Source of the DNA: Bradyrhizobium sp. SK17
GTDB taxonomy: Bacteria > Pseudomonadota > Alphaproteobacteria > Rhizobiales > Xanthobacteraceae
Length of the DNA stretch: 64,000 nt
Direction: 5' to 3'
Assembly: GCF_002831585.1 (NCBI RefSeq)
Contig: NZ_CP025113.1
Span: 744,001-808,000, forward strand
A model generated the notes under the pieces. That model was given only the letters and a program-made list of their open reading frames with translations, was not told the DNA's origin and ran no database searches. Both the position numbers and the translations under genes were made by a program. This document shows positions 8,367-16,503 of the stretch, one piece after another (the first letter of the stretch is position 1; the number at the start of each line of letters is the position of its first letter).

Positions 8367-8717
8367 TCAGCCCGCCATGAACGGACGAACCTCGCATGAC
8401 AACTCCCAATCCGGCATGTGATCGAGATGAAGCTGCATGAACTCGACCGCGCGCGCCACCGCCTCCTCCTTGTCCTTCAGCTCGAACACCGCATAGCCGC
8501 CGACCACTTCCTTGGCCTCCATGAACGGGCCGTCGGTGACGGTGAGCTTGCGGTCCTTGATCTTCACCTCGGCGCCCGCCGTGCGCGGCAGCAGCGCGCC
8601 GGTATCGAGCATGCGGCCGGCCGCGATCTCGCGTTCGGCCAGCTTGCCGATCGCCTCCCGCAACGCGGGGTTCGGCAACATCGGTTTCTCGGCAACCAGG
8701 ACGTACATGAAGCGCAT
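8367..8717 (-). CDS. YciI/DGPF family protein
   Basis: This is a 116-residue single-domain protein with the family motif TDGPFMEAKEVVGGYAVFEL near the middle and a ferredoxin-like alpha/beta arrangement. YCII proteins are small cytoplasmic enzymes or sensors of unclear function, and DGPF versions accompany ECF42 sigma factors. The gene lies 31 bases upstream of the sigma gene and 18 bases downstream of a paralogue, so the three form an apparent operon. The two paralogues share the motif block, but their N-termini differ. Confidence 0.85.
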   Translation of the reverse strand: MRFMYVLVAEKPMLPNPALREAIGKLAEREIAAGRMLDTGALLPRTAGAEVKIKDRKLTVTDGPFMEAKEVVGGYAVFELKDKEEAVARAVEFMQLHLDHMPDWELSCEVRPFMAG

Positions 8718-8735
8718 GGTCTATCCTCCCCTCGC

Positions 8736-9107
8736 CTATTCCGGACATTGTCCGGCGAAGCCGGCGAAGGCGCGGACCTCGCAGGTGCCTTCCCAGCCTG
8801 GCATGTGGTCCTTGTGGAGCTGCATGAATTCGACGGCGAGTGCCACCGCCTCCTCCTTGCTGCGCAGCTCGAAGATCGCATAGCCGCCGATCACCTCCTT
8901 GGCCTCGACGAACGGACCGTCGACGACACTGAGATTGCCGTCGGCAATGCGCACCTGCGCGCCGGTCGCGAGCGGCATCAGGCCGCCGGTATCGACCATG
9001 CGGCCGGCCTTGATCTCGCGGTCAGCCAGTTTGTGCATGGCCTCCAGCAGCGCCGGGGTCGGCTGCGCGGGCGGCTGCGGAGAGGTCACGATCGACATGA
9101 AACGCAT
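8736..9107 (-). CDS. YciI/DGPF family protein (second copy)
   Basis: This 123-residue paralogue of the downstream gene carries VDGPFVEAKEVIGGYAIFEL and an additional Pro/Gln-rich loop near residue 15 (SPQPPAQPTP). It is first in the sigma-factor operon, so the promoter should lie in 9108-9348. ECF42 factors are thought to recognise promoters of their own DGPF genes. No -35/-10 pair could be assigned confidently. Confidence 0.85.
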   Translation of the reverse strand: MRFMSIVTSPQPPAQPTPALLEAMHKLADREIKAGRMVDTGGLMPLATGAQVRIADGNLSVVDGPFVEAKEVIGGYAIFELRSKEEAVALAVEFMQLHKDHMPGWEGTCEVRAFAGFAGQCPE

Positions 9108-9348
9108 GAAAATGCTCCTGCTTTGAACGAGGCGCGGCGATCATCGCCGCCAAAACCGGCTCGGTACAGGAAACGACGATCCGGAAACGGCCGGATCGAC
9201 AGCAGCTGGAGAAATATTTCGCGGGTGGATTCGGCCGGATCGCGGTCTCGGGAGCCTCAATTCGGCGTTATTGGCCGGCCGCCGACCACTGCCGGCGATC
9301 CATCCGTGCTATTCTCAATGACCAAGGTCTGGCGCCGGAGCATGCATC

Positions 9349-9537
9349 ATGGACTTACTGAGCTTGGCCCTCCTCATCGGCTCGATCGCCTCGATCGTTC
9401 TGGCGGCCCGAATGGCCGGGCACCGCGGGCGCAGCCTCAAAGCTTGGGCATGGATCGCTGCTCTGATAGGGCCGCTGGCACTTCCGCTCTTGTTGCTGCT
9501 CCCGAACCTGCCTCGCAAGAACGGCGACCACGCCTAG
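9349..9537 (+). CDS. Small two-span membrane protein (62 aa)
   Basis: The product has two hydrophobic helices (LLSLALLIGSIASIVLAA, and WIAALIGPLALPLLLLL) joined by a basic loop (GHRGRSLKAW), and a short polar tail. A GGAG element lies about 8 bases before the ATG. The hairpin with a positively charged loop fits an inner-membrane two-helix protein. It is convergent with the Inh-family gene. No function can be assigned. Confidence 0.6.
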   Translation: MDLLSLALLIGSIASIVLAARMAGHRGRSLKAWAWIAALIGPLALPLLLLLPNLPRKNGDHA

Positions 9538-9565
9538 CGGATCAGCCACCGAATGGAGGTATCCC

Positions 9566-10261
9566 TTACTGCTCCCGCAGCATGATCAGGGGGTCGGCGC
9601 TGTCGGGGACGCGGCGCCACTGGGCGTTGTCGTCGGCCTCGAACTGCCAGCTCTCGCCCTTGGCCGACATCAGGATCATCTGGCCATGGTCGAGCCGCCA
9701 CAGCGTCGGGTTGAAGGCCGCGACCGCCGGATCGCATTTGCCTTTCATGAACACCTGGAAATTGTCGTTGCCGGCCTCGGTGTTGGTCAGCACCAGGGCG
9801 CAGATCGCCTGGCCGTTGCCGCGCACCAGCGACCAATCGCCGATCATCTGGTCCATCGACTTGGCGAGCGAGCGGGCCGCGGCGAGGTTTTGCAGGATGT
9901 AGACGCCTTCGTTGGTGCGCAGCCCCTCGAAGATGCCGGTCTCGACCTCGGTGAAATCGATCACCGCCTCGCCCGCCGCGTTGTGCAGCCGCACGATGTC
10001 GCCAAGGCCCTTGACGCTCCAGCCGGTGATGTCCTTGGTGAAGGGCAGCGCGGTGGCGCAGGCCGGCTCCAGCTCGAGCTTGAAGCCTTGCGGCACCGGA
10101 TCGCCCTTCAGCGTCACCACGCATGTCTTGCTGCGTTCGGTGGTGGCGAGCTCCCACTGCCCGATCATGTCCTTCTTCAACGTCGTGACATCCTGCGCGG
10201 ATGCCGGACCGCACGCGGCCAGCAGCGCAAGCAGCACGACGCTGAAGCGGGACAATCTCAT
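9566..10261 (-). CDS. AprI/Inh-family protease-inhibitor-like protein with two tandem domains
   Basis: The 231-residue product has an N-terminal export signal ending LLALLAACGPASAQ. The LAAC could be a lipobox. Two similar segments start MIGQWELA (about residue 33) and MIGDWSLV (about residue 141), each followed by a Cys-containing beta strand. That matches duplicated Inh/AprI lipocalin-like beta-barrel domains. Known Inh proteins are periplasmic inhibitors of secreted serralysin-type metalloproteases. The gene is the last of a coupled ABC-transporter operon (TGATG overlap with the dehydrogenase gene), which is an unusual setting for an inhibitor. Confidence 0.78.
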   Translation of the reverse strand: MRLSRFSVVLLALLAACGPASAQDVTTLKKDMIGQWELATTERSKTCVVTLKGDPVPQGFKLELEPACATALPFTKDITGWSVKGLGDIVRLHNAAGEAVIDFTEVETGIFEGLRTNEGVYILQNLAAARSLAKSMDQMIGDWSLVRGNGQAICALVLTNTEAGNDNFQVFMKGKCDPAVAAFNPTLWRLDHGQMILMSAKGESWQFEADDNAQWRRVPDSADPLIMLREQ

Positions 10262-11244
10262 CAGCGGCCCTTCACCGGGGTCTCGGCAACCGGTGTCAGC
10301 GGGGCCTTGCCGGCGAACCAGTTCGTGATGTTGTCGACCACGAGCTGGTCCATCGCGTTGCGCGTCACCACTGAGGCCGAACCGATATGCGGCAGCAGCA
10401 CGACGTTCTGCATCGCCTTCAATTCGTCCGGCACGTTCGGCTCGGATGCGAACACGTCGAGGCCGGCGGCCAGGATGGTCCCGGATTTCAGCGCCGCGAC
10501 CAGCGCCGGCTCGTCGACCACGGAGCCGCGCGCGACGTTGATCAGCACGCCGCGCGGGCCGAGCGCCTTCAGGACGTCGGCATTGATCATCTTCGCAGTC
10601 GAGGCGCCGCCCGGCACGATCACGATCAGGGTGTCGACCGCCTTCGCCATCTCGATCAGGTCGGGATAGTGCTTGTAGGAAACGTCCTTCGCCGGGTTGC
10701 GCGAGTGATAGGCGACCGGCACGCGCGAGGCCTCGAGCCGGCGCCCGATCGCCTGGCCGATCCGGCCCATGCCGACGATACCGATCTTGCGGTCACGCAG
10801 CGAGCCGACGCTGAGCGGATAATTCTGGGTCTGCCAGAGGCCGGAGCGCACATAGCGGTCGGCCTTGACGAATTCGCGCAGGGTCGCGATCAACAGCCCC
10901 ATCGCGACGTCGGCGACCTCCTCGGTCAGCACGTCCGGCGTGTTGGTGACCACGATGTTGTGATCGCGTGCATAGGCGGAATCGACATGGTCGTAGCCGA
11001 CGCCGAAGCTGCCGACGATTTCCAGCTTCGGAAACAGCGCCATCGCGGTCTTGTCGGTCGCCATCGAGTGATAGGTGACGGCGATGCCGCGGATCTTGGC
11101 CATCGTGTCAGGCGTCAGGCGCTCGAGATCGCCGCGGCTCTCGGCCTTGTGCAGCACATACTGGTCGGGAAAGCCGTTTTCGAGGATTGGCCGGATCGGT
11201 CCGTAAATCAGCAGATCGATCTTTTCGGAAGAAATCGGGGCCAT
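10261..11244 (-). CDS. D-isomer specific 2-hydroxyacid dehydrogenase
   Basis: The 327-residue protein has the NAD-binding GMGRIGQAIGRR and the conserved NVARGSVVDE (catalytic Arg region). LLPHIGSAS carries the catalytic His. It belongs to the glyoxylate/hydroxypyruvate reductase group. The ATG at 11244 overlaps the stop of the upstream permease gene (TGATG) and is preferred over a TTG one codon earlier. Its own stop overlaps the Inh-like gene. Being embedded in an ABC operon suggests it acts on the imported compound or a product of it. Confidence 0.88.
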   Translation of the reverse strand: MAPISSEKIDLLIYGPIRPILENGFPDQYVLHKAESRGDLERLTPDTMAKIRGIAVTYHSMATDKTAMALFPKLEIVGSFGVGYDHVDSAYARDHNIVVTNTPDVLTEEVADVAMGLLIATLREFVKADRYVRSGLWQTQNYPLSVGSLRDRKIGIVGMGRIGQAIGRRLEASRVPVAYHSRNPAKDVSYKHYPDLIEMAKAVDTLIVIVPGGASTAKMINADVLKALGPRGVLINVARGSVVDEPALVAALKSGTILAAGLDVFASEPNVPDELKAMQNVVLLPHIGSASVVTRNAMDQLVVDNITNWFAGKAPLTPVAETPVKGR

Positions 11245-12032
11245 CAACTGTCCTTTCCTAACGCGCTTTCATGCCAACGTCGCAACAAGAGGTACGAAAC
11301 TAGCGCCAGCAACCCATAGATGACAATCCCGGCCAGCGATAGCAGCAGAAGGGCCGCGAACATGCGGGGAATATTCAGCCGGTAGCCCGATTCAGCGATC
11401 CGGAACGCGAGCCCGGAGCCGGCGCCGGCGCTGCCCGCCGCGATCTCCGCGACCACGGCACCGATCAGCGACAGCCCGCCGGCGATGCGCAGGCCGCCGA
11501 GGATGTAAGGCAGCGCCGCCGGCAGCTTCAGGAACAGCAATGTCTGCACCTTCGAGGCGCCATAAAGCTGAAACAATCCGGCAAGGTTGCGGTCGACCGA
11601 GTTGAGGCCGAGCGTGGTGTTCGACAGCACCGGGAAGAACGCCACGATCCAGGCGCAGACGATCACCGCGGTCTGCTGTTGCAGATAGATCAACAGCAGC
11701 GGCGCGATCGCGATGACCGGCGTGACCTGCAGCACCACGGCATAGGGGAACAGCGAGTATTCCAGCCATTTCGACTGGTTGAACAACAGCGCCAGCACGA
11801 CGCCGCCGACCGCGGCGGCGACGAAACCCTCGAGCGTGGTCAACAGCGTGACGCCGAGCGATTGCGATAGCATGGGCCAATCCGCGACCAGCGTCTTCAG
11901 CACCAGCAGCGGGCTCGGCAGCACATAGGGCTGGATGCCGTTGATGCGGACGATCGCCTCCCAGAGCACGAGGCCAGCGGCGAACACCGCGACCGGCAGC
12001 ACGAAGCGGACGAGGCTTTGCGGAGACTTCAT
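11244..12032 (-). CDS. ABC transporter permease (SsuC/TauC/NitT type)
   Basis: This is a 262-residue protein with about six membrane helices. It carries the EAA-type loop characteristic of BPD_transp_1 permeases (LFQLYGASKVQTLLFLKLPAA), the contact site for the ATPase. Start ATG 12032 (MKSPQSLV) overlaps the ATPase stop as ATGA. It forms the channel of the importer encoded by the neighbouring ATPase and NMT1-type binding protein. Confidence 0.88.
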   Translation of the reverse strand: MKSPQSLVRFVLPVAVFAAGLVLWEAIVRINGIQPYVLPSPLLVLKTLVADWPMLSQSLGVTLLTTLEGFVAAAVGGVVLALLFNQSKWLEYSLFPYAVVLQVTPVIAIAPLLLIYLQQQTAVIVCAWIVAFFPVLSNTTLGLNSVDRNLAGLFQLYGASKVQTLLFLKLPAALPYILGGLRIAGGLSLIGAVVAEIAAGSAGAGSGLAFRIAESGYRLNIPRMFAALLLLSLAGIVIYGLLALVSYLLLRRWHESALGKDS

Positions 12033-12835
12033 GCGCCGGTCTGCCCCGCATAAGACGGCGCCAGCGCGCCCGAGACCTCGCGGCAGAATGCGGCATATTC
12101 GGCCGAGGTGCGGAATTCCTCGCCGCGCGGCTCCGGCGAGGTGATGCGAAACTCGGCGCCGATCCGGCCCGGCCGCGCCGTCATCACGATCACGCGCTGC
12201 GAGAGATAGACCGACTCGAACACCGAGTGCGTCACGAAGATGACGGTCTTGTGCAGATTGCGCCACAGCGCCAGCAGATCGTTGTTGAGGCGGAAGCGCG
12301 TGATCTCGTCGAGCGCCGCGAACGGCTCGTCCATCAGGAGGATATCGGGATCGGTGACCAGCGCGCGCGCCAGCGACACCCGCATCTTCATGCCGCCGGA
12401 CAGTTCGCGCGGATAGGCGCTGGCAAAATCGGCGAGCCCGACCTGATCGAGCGCCGCATCGATGCGCGCATCGGCGTCGGCTGCCGGCGTGCGGGCAAGC
12501 TTGAGCGGCAGCCGCACATTGTCGCGCACCGTGGCCCACGGCATCAGGGTCGGCTCCTGGAACACGAAGCCGATCCGGTGGCTGCCGCGCCGCTCGACGT
12601 CGTGATGCGCGAGCTCGACCGTGCCCGTACTCGCCGCGGCGAGGCCCGCGATAATTCGCAGCGCGGTGGACTTGCCGCAGCCGGACGGCCCGAGCAGCGA
12701 GACGAACTCGCCGCTGCCGACGTCGAGGTCGAGCGGTCCCAGCGCCATCACGCCGCTGTCATAGGTCTTGGTAACGCCGCGCAACCGCACGGCGAAGCTG
12801 CTGGCATCGGTTTCCGGCACGATGCTCTCTACCAT
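12029..12835 (-). CDS. ABC transporter ATP-binding protein (SsuB/TauB/NrtD type)
   Basis: The 268-residue ATPase has Walker A GPSGCGKST, signature LSGGMKMR and Walker B ILLMDEPFAALD with a switch His (FVTHSVFE). It belongs to the nitrate/sulfonate/taurine importer branch. It overlaps the permease gene by 4 bases. Upstream lies a palindromic repeat and then the binding-protein gene on the same strand. The repeat may thus lie inside the transcript and set different expression levels of binding protein and membrane parts. Confidence 0.92.
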   Translation of the reverse strand: MVESIVPETDASSFAVRLRGVTKTYDSGVMALGPLDLDVGSGEFVSLLGPSGCGKSTALRIIAGLAAASTGTVELAHHDVERRGSHRIGFVFQEPTLMPWATVRDNVRLPLKLARTPAADADARIDAALDQVGLADFASAYPRELSGGMKMRVSLARALVTDPDILLMDEPFAALDEITRFRLNNDLLALWRNLHKTVIFVTHSVFESVYLSQRVIVMTARPGRIGAEFRITSPEPRGEEFRTSAEYAAFCREVSGALAPSYAGQTGA

Positions 12836-12875
12836 CGGCGGCTGGATATTGGTGGGCGCGGTCGAGCCGCAGAGT

Positions 12876-13009
12876 TCACCTCTCCCCGCCGGGGAGAGGT
12901 CGCGCCGCAGGCGCGGGTGAGGGCGGATACGTCCCGCGTGAGAGCGTCACCCCTCACCCGGATTGCATCTGGCGATGCAATCCGACCTCTCCCACAAGGG
13001 GAGAGGTGG
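12876..13009. repeat. Compound palindromic intergenic repeat (ACCTCTCCCC family)
   Basis: The element contains a perfect hairpin ACCTCTCCCC/GGGGAGAGGT (12878-12900) and a second ACCTCTCCC/GGGGAGAGGT pair (about 12985-13007). In between are CACCC/GGGTG and GATTGCATC/GATGCAATC inverted motifs. A fragment of the same family lies near 26915-26942. It sits between the binding-protein and ATPase genes of one operon. Confidence 0.75.
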
Positions 13010-13059
13010 AGCACCGTCGCTGCAACGTCCGGACTAAATCTCATCGCGCGTCCGCACCG

Positions 13060-14091
13060 TCAGTTCTTCGGCCTGAACTCGACGCCGACCGCCTTGTTGA
13101 CGAAGCGCAGCGTGTAACCCTGGCGATAGTCGATATTGCTCTTGACCACGCCGGCACTCACCATCTTCTCGAAGAAATCGGCCATGCGCTCGTCGGTCAT
13201 CGCGCCAATGCCGTTCTTGATGGCGTCACCGGAATCGACGATGCCATGCTCCTTCATCGCGGCGACCGAGTAGGCCAGCAGCTCGTCGGTCATGTCGGGG
13301 TTGAGCTTCTTGATCATGGCGTTGCCGGCCGAATTGTCGCCGTAGAGGTAGTGATACCAGCCGACGATCGAGGCATCGACGAAGCGCTGCACCAGGTCCG
13401 GCTTCTTGTCGACGAGATCGCGGCGGGTCTCGATCAGGGTCGAGTAGGCATTGAAGCCGTAATCGGCGATCAACAGCACGTTCGGCTTTAAGGCCGCCGC
13501 CTTCTCCACCGCGTAGGGCTCGGAAGAGACATAGCCCTCCATCGCGACGTCCTTGTTCACGATGAAGGGCTGCGCGTTGAAAGTATAGGGCTTCACCTTG
13601 CTCTCACTGAAGCCGTAGCGCGATTTCATCCACTGGAAGTAGGTGACGATGCCCTCCTTGGAGACCAGCAGCGTCAGCGGCTTGAGATCCTCGATCTTGC
13701 TCACCTTGGCCTCGGGATGGCTCAGGAAGACCTGCGGATCCTTCTGGAACATCGCCGCGACGGCGACCAGCGGCACGTTGTTGGTGACGGCGTCGAAGGT
13801 CTGCAACGAATTCGCGCTCATGAAGAAGTCGAGCTTGCCCGCGATCAGCAGCATGCGGTTGTTCTCGTTGGGACCGCCGGGCACGATGGTGACGTCGAGG
13901 CCATATTTCTTGTAGGTGCCGTCGGCGACCGCCTGGAAGAACCCGCCATGCTCGCCCTCGGCGACCCAATTGGTGCCGAACGAGACCTTGTCCAGGGTCT
14001 CTGCCCGGGCCGGTACGAAGCCCGCGGCGACGCCGAGGACCGCGGCCAGCAACCCCGTGGTTAACGCTCGCGGCAAAAAGGCCCGGATCAT
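13060..14091 (-). CDS. ABC transporter substrate-binding protein (NMT1/THI5-like)
   Basis: This is a 343-residue periplasmic protein with a signal peptide (ALTTGLLAAVLGVAAGFVPARA). It shows the NMT1/SsuA-like opening FGTNWVAEGEHGGFFQA. The following PGGPNENNRMLLIAGKLDFF is typical of binding proteins for pyrimidine precursors, riboflavin or aromatic sulfonates. The ATG at 14091 is chosen because it places the signal peptide at the N-terminus; earlier in-frame starts add an unrelated leader. It heads the operon that includes the ATPase, permease, dehydrogenase and Inh-like genes. The ligand is unknown. Confidence 0.88.
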   Translation of the reverse strand: MIRAFLPRALTTGLLAAVLGVAAGFVPARAETLDKVSFGTNWVAEGEHGGFFQAVADGTYKKYGLDVTIVPGGPNENNRMLLIAGKLDFFMSANSLQTFDAVTNNVPLVAVAAMFQKDPQVFLSHPEAKVSKIEDLKPLTLLVSKEGIVTYFQWMKSRYGFSESKVKPYTFNAQPFIVNKDVAMEGYVSSEPYAVEKAAALKPNVLLIADYGFNAYSTLIETRRDLVDKKPDLVQRFVDASIVGWYHYLYGDNSAGNAMIKKLNPDMTDELLAYSVAAMKEHGIVDSGDAIKNGIGAMTDERMADFFEKMVSAGVVKSNIDYRQGYTLRFVNKAVGVEFRPKN

Positions 14092-14236
14092 GGTTGGACT
14101 CCGTCTGACATTATGGCCCATGATGGAAGGCGGGAAGACGTGGACCGCGCCCGGAGACGCGAACGCCTCACTGATGCCAGATAAACTAGCCTGCAAATCC
14201 ATCCAATGAAACGCTTGTATTGAAACGACGGCCTCG

Positions 14237-15043
14237 ATGACTTCTCAGCTTCCGCCCCGTGACTGGACCGCCATCCACTGGCCCGATATCGCCGGGGGCG
14301 CAGCCGCGCGCTGGATCGCGGTGCTGCCGCTGGCGGCGACCGAGCAGCACGGGCCGCATCTGCCGCTCGGAACCGACGTCATGATCGGCGAGGCCTATCT
14401 GGCGCGGGTGCGCGAGCTGCTGCCGGCGGCCAGCCCGGCGACCTTCCTGCCGTTGCAGCCGGTCGGCATCTCAACCGAGCACCTCGATTTCGAGGGCACG
14501 CTGACCTTGCCGACCGAGGTGGCGCTGAGAAGCTGGATGGCGCTTGGCGAGAGCGTGGCGCGTGCCGGACTGAAGAAGCTCGTGATGGTCACCAGCCATG
14601 GCGGTAATTCCGCCGCGATGCAGCTCGTCGCGCAGGACCTGCGCGCGCAACACGGGATGCTGGTGGTAACCACGAGCTGGTCGCGCTTCGGCGCTCCGGA
14701 CGGGCTGTTCGACGCCGACGAATTGCGCCACGGCATCCATGGCGGCGCGGTCGAGACCTCGATCATGCTGGCGAAATATCCGCACACCGTGCGCAAGGAG
14801 GCGATCGCGGACTTCAAGCCGGCGAGCGTGCAGCTGGAGCAGGATTATCGCTTGCTGTCGACGCAGCGGCCGGCGCCGTTCGCCTGGCAGGCGCAGGACC
14901 TCAATCCGAGCGGCGCGATCGGCGATGCGACCAAGGCCTCCGCCGAGAAAGGCGAGAAGCTGATCGAGCACGGCGCACGCGCGTTCTGCGAACTGCTCGC
15001 CGACGTCGACAGGTTCGATCCGGGCGTCTTGCGCGGCAAGTGA
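14237..15043 (+). CDS. Creatininase family amidohydrolase
   Basis: The 268-residue protein has LPLAATEQHGPHLPLGTDV, with the Glu, His and Asp metal ligands. VTSHGGNS and GIHGGAVETSIML supply the second part of the dinuclear site. Family members hydrolyse creatinine, formylaminopyrimidine-type or cyclic amide substrates. The gene is divergent from the ABC operon, with 145 bases between the two starts, so a shared control region is likely. Together they suggest import and ring or amide opening of a small nitrogen compound, which is inference. Confidence 0.87.
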   Translation: MTSQLPPRDWTAIHWPDIAGGAAARWIAVLPLAATEQHGPHLPLGTDVMIGEAYLARVRELLPAASPATFLPLQPVGISTEHLDFEGTLTLPTEVALRSWMALGESVARAGLKKLVMVTSHGGNSAAMQLVAQDLRAQHGMLVVTTSWSRFGAPDGLFDADELRHGIHGGAVETSIMLAKYPHTVRKEAIADFKPASVQLEQDYRLLSTQRPAPFAWQAQDLNPSGAIGDATKASAEKGEKLIEHGARAFCELLADVDRFDPGVLRGK

Positions 15044-15186
15044 CCGCGCCGCGGCCCGATCGCCACGACGAAACAATTCACGAAACCATATTTCGGCGAC
15101 CGCGTTCGAACCGGAACCGAAAAGCCTCCGTCCAACGGGCATGCGGACCATAGCGGGCCCGCCGCTCAAACAGGATGGAGTATCCG

Positions 15187-15450
15187 ATGTCGATCAAGAC
15201 CAGGCTTGCCGCCCTCGCCCTCACCGCGCTTGCCGTGACCGGCAGCATCGCGGCCACCACGTCACAGGCCGAAGCCAGGCCGTATGGCTGGGGCTGGGGC
15301 GTTGGCGCGGGCCTCGTCGGGGCCGCCATTGTCGGCAGCGCGATCGCGGCCAATGACGGCTACTACTACGGCGGCTATCGCCGCTGCGTCTGGGTGCGCC
15401 AGTTCGACGCCTACGGCAATTACATCGGCCGCGTGCGCTCCTGCTACTGA
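15187..15450 (+). CDS. Small secreted Gly/Tyr-rich protein (87 aa)
   Basis: A signal peptide (LAALALTALAVTGSIAATTSQAEA) is followed by a short Gly/Trp/Tyr-rich mature part. This includes GWGWGVGAGLVGAAIVGSA and a YYYGGY segment, with two Cys near the end (RRCVWV, RSCY) that may form a disulfide. The pattern is common among small envelope proteins of Bradyrhizobium with no known role. The ATG at 15187 is preferred over one 12 bases upstream because a GGAG site lies about 7 bases before it. Confidence 0.75.
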   Translation: MSIKTRLAALALTALAVTGSIAATTSQAEARPYGWGWGVGAGLVGAAIVGSAIAANDGYYYGGYRRCVWVRQFDAYGNYIGRVRSCY

Positions 15451-15584
15451 TCGGCCCGAACAGGCCTAAAGGCTGCGGATCCTGCGTTCGGCGCGGGTCC
15501 TCATCCACCCCGTGCCGCAACCGACCCGCCCGGCGATCTCCCGGACGGGTCAACCCTTGCAAAGCCCAACGATGCCGCTTGCGA

Positions 15585-15854
15585 TCACAGATATTTCGCG
15601 ATCAGCCTGAAGTCGCGCAGCACGCTGCGGCCCTTCGGGCCTGACGCCTTCAGCGTCTCCTCCAGGCTGTGGCCGATGTGATCGTGAATCAGCGCTTTCT
15701 TCGCACTTTCGATCGCGCTCTCCACGGCCTGCAATTGCTGGGCGATCTGCGCGCATGGCTTGCCCTGCTCAATCATCTCGACGATGGTCTCGAGATGGCC
15801 GTTGGCGCGCTTCAGGCGCCGGGCAATCGCAGCGTGCGGGTGGTCATCGGGCAT
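15585..15854 (-). CDS. CsoR/RcnR/FrmR family transcriptional repressor
   Basis: This 89-residue, all-helical protein matches the family length. It starts with RRLKRANGHLETIVEMIEQGKPCAQIAQQL, where the Cys (34) is the usual ligand or reactive residue. It continues with a helix ending HDHIGHSLEE, which supplies His ligands. These repressors sense Cu(I), Ni/Co, formaldehyde or sulfide and bind G/C-tract operators. The Cys-plus-His pattern without a second Cys points to an RcnR/FrmR-like rather than CsoR-like sensor. Two palindromes just upstream of the start are likely operators. The gene is divergent from the Nramp operon. Confidence 0.85.
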   Translation of the reverse strand: MPDDHPHAAIARRLKRANGHLETIVEMIEQGKPCAQIAQQLQAVESAIESAKKALIHDHIGHSLEETLKASGPKGRSVLRDFRLIAKYL

Positions 15855-15864
15855 ACGGTTCTCC

Positions 15865-15905
15865 TATCCTCCCCGGAGGATAATCGTGATCCTCCCCGGA
15901 GGATA
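15865..15905. promoter_or_regulatory. Tandem palindromic operators for the CsoR/RcnR-like repressor
   Basis: Two near-identical sites, TATCCTCCCCGGAGGATA (15865-15882) and GATCCTCCCCGGAGGATA (15888-15905), have 7-8 base perfect arms around a CC centre. Their centres are 23 bases apart, close to two helical turns. The first begins 11 bases before the repressor ATG. G/C-tract palindromes are the known type of site for this family. Autoregulation is therefore likely, and control of the divergent operon is possible. Confidence 0.75.
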
Positions 15906-16190
15906 GCAGATTCGGCTTGACACGCGTTTGTGTCAGGCGTAGTGCCCGATTGTCGGAACATTCGTTCCGCACCGGGGTCCTGCTCCGGAGACCAACCCGA
16001 CCACGAGCCAACACAGAAGGCACATGGGCAGTAGCAACTCAGGCGACAGTAGACCCACGACGGGACTGTTGACGCCGCAACACAGCAAGACTGATCGCGC
16101 AGAACTCGCCTGCGTGGATGGGTGGTCGCGCCTTAGCTGACCGCCGCTCCTCACCGGCCTGCCGCGCGACAGCGGAAGTGGAGGTGAGCG

Positions 16191-16475
16191 ATGTTCGAAA
16201 AGCTCGCAAGATTCCGGCCGTTCGAGCCGCGGCGCATGGAGCCGCGACCGGCCACGCATTCCAATGACAACCTGCCGGGCTTTCGCCGTCCGGCGGAACG
16301 CCGGCGTCCAACCCCGGTCTGTCATTGGATCCTGATCGACGGCCACCTGGAATCCCGGTGGATCGTCGACCCCACCACCGAACCAACCAACGGTGAGCGA
16401 TGCGCGGACCGGCCTTCCGGCCCGCGCATGACAATCGCGCGTGCCGCTGAACTCAAGATGGCTGCAAGCGCCTAG
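16191..16475 (+). CDS. Small Arg/Pro-rich protein (94 aa), hypothetical
   Basis: The product begins MFEKLARFRPFEPRR and has a middle block HWILIDGHLESRWIVD that looks folded, flanked by basic low-complexity segments. A strong GGAGGTGA ribosome site lies 4 bases before the ATG. There is no signal peptide or membrane span. It is the first gene on the plus strand after the repressor and precedes the structured leader and the Nramp operon. No family was recognised. Confidence 0.6.
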   Translation: MFEKLARFRPFEPRRMEPRPATHSNDNLPGFRRPAERRRPTPVCHWILIDGHLESRWIVDPTTEPTNGERCADRPSGPRMTIARAAELKMAASA

Positions 16476-16503
16476 AGGACGGACATGGACGAAGGACCTA
16501 GAC

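Noticed and set aside
12876-13009. Possible CRISPR-like repeats in the GC-rich palindromes
   Set aside because: The units are inverted rather than direct repeats, there are no regular spacers, and no cas genes are present.
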